Part shown: piece after piece, positions 33,945-36,116 of the stretch
How the letters are laid out: each line of letters begins with the position of its first letter
How positions within the stretch are numbered: the first letter of the stretch is position 1
Origin: Mangrovimonas sp.
Lineage (GTDB): Bacteria > Bacteroidota > Bacteroidia > Flavobacteriales > Flavobacteriaceae
Direction: 5' to 3'
Length of the DNA: 36,116 bases
Assembly (NCBI GenBank): GCA_020435705.1
Contig: JAGQZG010000006.1
Span: 1-36,116 of the forward strand
Position numbers and translations under genes: made by a program
The notes under the pieces: generated by a model
Told to the model about the DNA's origin: nothing
The model's input: only the letters and a program-made list of their open reading frames with translations
Databases searched by the model: none

Positions 33945-35037
33945 GGAAACTACGCTTGAGATAGACCTAAAAGCGCTACGGCATAACTTTGAATATCTTA
34001 AATCCAGAATGTCTCCTAAAACAAAATTTTTAGGCGTTGTCAAAGCTTTCGCTTATGGCAGCGATTCTGTTCTCGTTGCAAAAAAACTGGAAACCCTTGG
34101 TGCAGACTATTTAGCGGTTGCCTATGCCCAGGAAGGAATTGTGCTTCGTGAAGCGGGCATTAGACTTCCCATTTTGGTACTTCATGCGTTACCCGTTAGT
34201 TTTAACGAAATTATTGATCGCTGTTTAGAGCCCAATATTTACAGTTTTCACACTCTAAAAGAATTTATCAAAACCGCTTCGGAAAAAGGCCAAAAGGAGT
34301 ATCCCATTCATCTTAAGTTTAATACGGGTTTAAATCGTTTAGGCTTCAACACTTCAGATATTGAGATTGTTGCAGCATTGCTTTCTGAAACCACATCGGT
34401 TAAAGTGAAAAGCGTATTTTCCCACATGGCGGCAAGTGAAGACCCCAGCGAAAAGCCTTTTACGCTCAAGCAAATTGACCGTTACAAAACCATTGTTGGC
34501 CAAATGGAACGTCTCTTAGGCTATGCCTTTATTAAGCACATGTGCAACACTTCGGGGATTTTAAACTATCCCGAAGCGCATTTTGATATGGTGCGCAGTG
34601 GCATTGGGCTTTATGGTTTTGGCAATTCAGAAAAAGAAAACAAAAACTTCAAACCCATTGGAAGGCTAAAATCCATCATCTCACAAATACATCATTTAGA
34701 TGTTGGTGAGAGTCTAGGTTACAATATGGCTTTTGTGGCTAAAGAGCCCATTAAAACGGCCACCATTCCTATAGGCCATGCCGATGGTATTGGTAGGCAA
34801 TACGGAAAAGGAAAGGGGTTTGTGGTTATTAACCATAAGCCAGCTCCTATTTTGGGAAACGTGTGTATGGACATGATTATGGTGAATATTACCAATATTG
34901 ACTGTTCTGAGGGCGATGAAGTTGTTGTGTTTGACGCCCATTACACTGCTGAAGAATTTGCCTTAACCGCCCAGACCATTTCCTATGAAATCATTACGGC
35001 TATCTCCCAAAGGGTCAAACGCGTTGTGCTGGAGTAA
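33931..35037 (+). CDS. alr: Alanine racemase
   Basis: I start at the ATG at 33931 (368 residues, [20 protein letters not shown]), which fits the family and overlaps tdk by 14 bases. The PLP-binding lysine is K38 in [10 protein letters not shown] (usually VVKANAYGHG). The catalytic tyrosine of the partner monomer is Y264 in [39 protein letters not shown] and [13 protein letters not shown] are typical. It interconverts L- and D-alanine for peptidoglycan synthesis. The overlap suggests translational coupling to tdk. Confidence 0.95.
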   Translation: MPKIKETTLEIDLKALRHNFEYLKSRMSPKTKFLGVVKAFAYGSDSVLVAKKLETLGADYLAVAYAQEGIVLREAGIRLPILVLHALPVSFNEIIDRCLEPNIYSFHTLKEFIKTASEKGQKEYPIHLKFNTGLNRLGFNTSDIEIVAALLSETTSVKVKSVFSHMAASEDPSEKPFTLKQIDRYKTIVGQMERLLGYAFIKHMCNTSGILNYPEAHFDMVRSGIGLYGFGNSEKENKNFKPIGRLKSIISQIHHLDVGESLGYNMAFVAKEPIKTATIPIGHADGIGRQYGKGKGFVVINHKPAPILGNVCMDMIMVNITNIDCSEGDEVVVFDAHYTAEEFALTAQTISYEIITAISQRVKRVVLE

Positions 35038-35117
35038 TTGTAAATAAATTATTTTCCGTTTTAACATTTTTTCGTTTTTTTAATTAACTTTAGATTCACT
35101 AACTAAAAATTAAAATT

Positions 35118-35519
35118 ATGGGAATGCTAAAAGAGTTTAAGGACTTTGCCATGAAAGGCAATTTGGTTGATATCGCAGTCGGTTTCGTTATGGGTGCGGC
35201 ATTCAACAAAGTTGTATCTTCCTTTACGGGTGGCATCATATCGCCATTAATTGGCTTAATTTTCAAATCAGACTTTAAGAACTTAAAGTACGTTATCACC
35301 GAAGGTGTTGCCAATGCCGATGGTGTTGTTGAGGGTGAAGTTGCCATTCATTGGGGCGAATTTCTTACCAATGTTATTGATTTCATTATTGTGGCTTTCG
35401 TGATGTTCATGATTGTAAAAGCAGTGAACAAAATGAAAAAACCGGAACCACCTGCACCACCTGCTGGTCCATCGGAAGTTGATCTTTTAATTGAAATCAG
35501 AGACGCACTTAAAAAGTAA
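35118..35519 (+). CDS. mscL: Large-conductance mechanosensitive channel MscL
   Basis: The 133-residue inner-membrane protein has the MscL layout: an amphipathic N-terminal helix (LKEFKDFAMKGNLVDIAVG), TM1 (VGFVMGAAFNKVVSSF), a periplasmic loop, TM2 (FLTNVIDFIIVAFVMFMIVK) and a C-terminal bundle helix (SEVDLLIEIRDALKK). It opens under membrane tension to release solutes in osmotic downshock. A near-consensus -7 box, TAACTTTA (35085-35092), lies upstream, and a terminator follows the stop. Confidence 0.96.
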   Translation: MGMLKEFKDFAMKGNLVDIAVGFVMGAAFNKVVSSFTGGIISPLIGLIFKSDFKNLKYVITEGVANADGVVEGEVAIHWGEFLTNVIDFIIVAFVMFMIVKAVNKMKKPEPPAPPAGPSEVDLLIEIRDALKK

Positions 35520-35547
35520 CCTGCCGTTACACTATATATTCTAACCA

Positions 35548-35575
35548 AACCACCCAGAAAATGGGTGGTTTTTTT
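35548..35575 (+). terminator. Intrinsic terminator of mscL
   Basis: AACCACCCA (35548-35556) pairs with TGGGTGGTT (35562-35570) around GAAAA, followed by a run of T to 35575. It isolates mscL from the asd gene. Confidence 0.93.
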
Positions 35576-35637
35576 GTAAAATATTTATGATTACACTATG
35601 ATTTATTAGCTATTTTTACACCTTAAATTTTAATTTG

Positions 35638-36116
35638 ATGAAAGTAGCAGTTGTAGGTGCCACGGGCATGGTAGGTGAGGTCATGCTGAAAGTTCTCACA
35701 GAAAGAAATTTTCCAGTAACAGAATTGATTCCGGTTGCCTCCGAAAAATCGGTTGGAAAAACCATTTCCTTCAAAGGAAAAGATTTCAAAGTCGTGGGCT
35801 TGGAAACAGCCGTGAGCATGAAACCCGATGTAGCTTTATTTTCCGCAGGAGGTTCTACGTCTTTGGAATGGGCCCCAAAGTTTGCCGAAGTGGGTACAAC
35901 GGTTATTGATAATTCATCTGCTTGGAGAATGGACCAAACCAAGGCTTTGATTGTGCCCGAAATTAATGCTTCTATTTTAACCAAAGAGAATAAAATCATT
36001 GCAAACCCAAACTGCTCTACCATTCAAATGGTAATGGTTTTGGCACCCTTGCACAAAAAATACAAAATCAAACGCATCGTGGTTTCCACTTACCAATCGG
36101 TTTCAGGAACAGGTGT
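35638..36116 (+). CDS. asd: Aspartate-semialdehyde dehydrogenase (3' end outside the window)
   Basis: The frame from the ATG at 35638 stays open to the window end, giving 159 whole codons plus part of one. The N-terminus MKVAVVGATGMVGEVMLKVL is the NADP-binding Rossmann motif. VALFSAGGSTSLEWAP, VIDNSSAWRMD and VPEIN are typical. The catalytic Cys is C126 in NPNCSTIQM. The enzyme reduces aspartyl-phosphate to aspartate semialdehyde, leading to lysine, diaminopimelate, threonine and methionine. Diaminopimelate for peptidoglycan gives it a loose functional link with alr upstream, but the mscL terminator separates them. Confidence 0.96.
   Translation, partial: MKVAVVGATGMVGEVMLKVLTERNFPVTELIPVASEKSVGKTISFKGKDFKVVGLETAVSMKPDVALFSAGGSTSLEWAPKFAEVGTTVIDNSSAWRMDQTKALIVPEINASILTKENKIIANPNCSTIQMVMVLAPLHKKYKIKRIVVSTYQSVSGTG

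Noticed and set aside
35616-36023. 135-codon ORF on the minus strand at the right edge
   Set aside because: It is antisense to asd, which has a clear Rossmann motif and catalytic Cys.

Overview
The window looks like chromosome of a member of the Bacteroidota, most likely a marine-type Flavobacteriaceae. The base composition is low-GC. There is almost no Shine-Dalgarno signal, and several promoters carry the Bacteroidota -7 box TANNTTTG. A one-piece sensor/regulator of the hybrid two-component (HTCS) class is present, as are TSP3-OmpA porins and a fused 7TM-DISM hybrid kinase. No phage, transposase or CRISPR array was seen. I cannot name the species from sequence alone.

Layout. (1) 1-3804: 3' part of a TSP3/OmpA outer-membrane protein with its terminator, then an AddB-like PD-(D/E)XK nuclease. 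(2) 3895-19016: an envelope/sulfatase module. Left arm: DUF2092 protein, DUF6515 protein, DUF748 (AsmA-like) protein. Centre: a 1327-residue HTCS regulator. Right arm: a degenerate acyl-carrier-like protein, a Cys-type arylsulfatase lipoprotein, a formylglycine-generating-enzyme-like protein that appears frameshifted, a Tyr/Gly-rich lipoprotein, a DUF481 outer-membrane protein and an unknown exported protein. (3) 19049-25333: terminator and tRNA-Ala(GGC), a 7TM-DISM hybrid histidine kinase, a tandem universal stress protein, a GNAT acetyltransferase overlapping a MATE exporter, two tiny membrane proteins, and a 2OG-Fe(II) oxygenase. (4) 25397-36116: housekeeping genes queD, lpxH, an MFS exporter, recJ with an OmpA-like protein, osmC-like, rsmI, a conserved unknown, tdk-alr, mscL and the start of asd. 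REP-like hairpins lie between some of them.

The most interesting signal is in region 2. The promoter regions before the left arm (3895) and right arm (12120) carry the same element: two TGTWACA-type direct repeats exactly 21 bp apart, about 30/41 identical between the copies. A matching -7-like box begins exactly 58 bp from the start of each element. The HTCS gene lies between the arms and ends in an AraC-type DNA-binding domain. The right-arm copy overlaps the HTCS stop codon. This suggests a small regulon in which one HTCS controls two flanking envelope/sulfatase operons. Unusually for an HTCS, no SusC/SusD pair or glycoside hydrolase is visible, so the locus does not look like an ordinary polysaccharide utilisation locus.

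The sulfatase needs its Cys117 converted to formylglycine. The neighbouring FGE-like protein aligns closely with FGE but has Asn where the second catalytic Cys should be, and its signal peptide is in another frame. Maturation therefore probably depends on another enzyme elsewhere in the genome.
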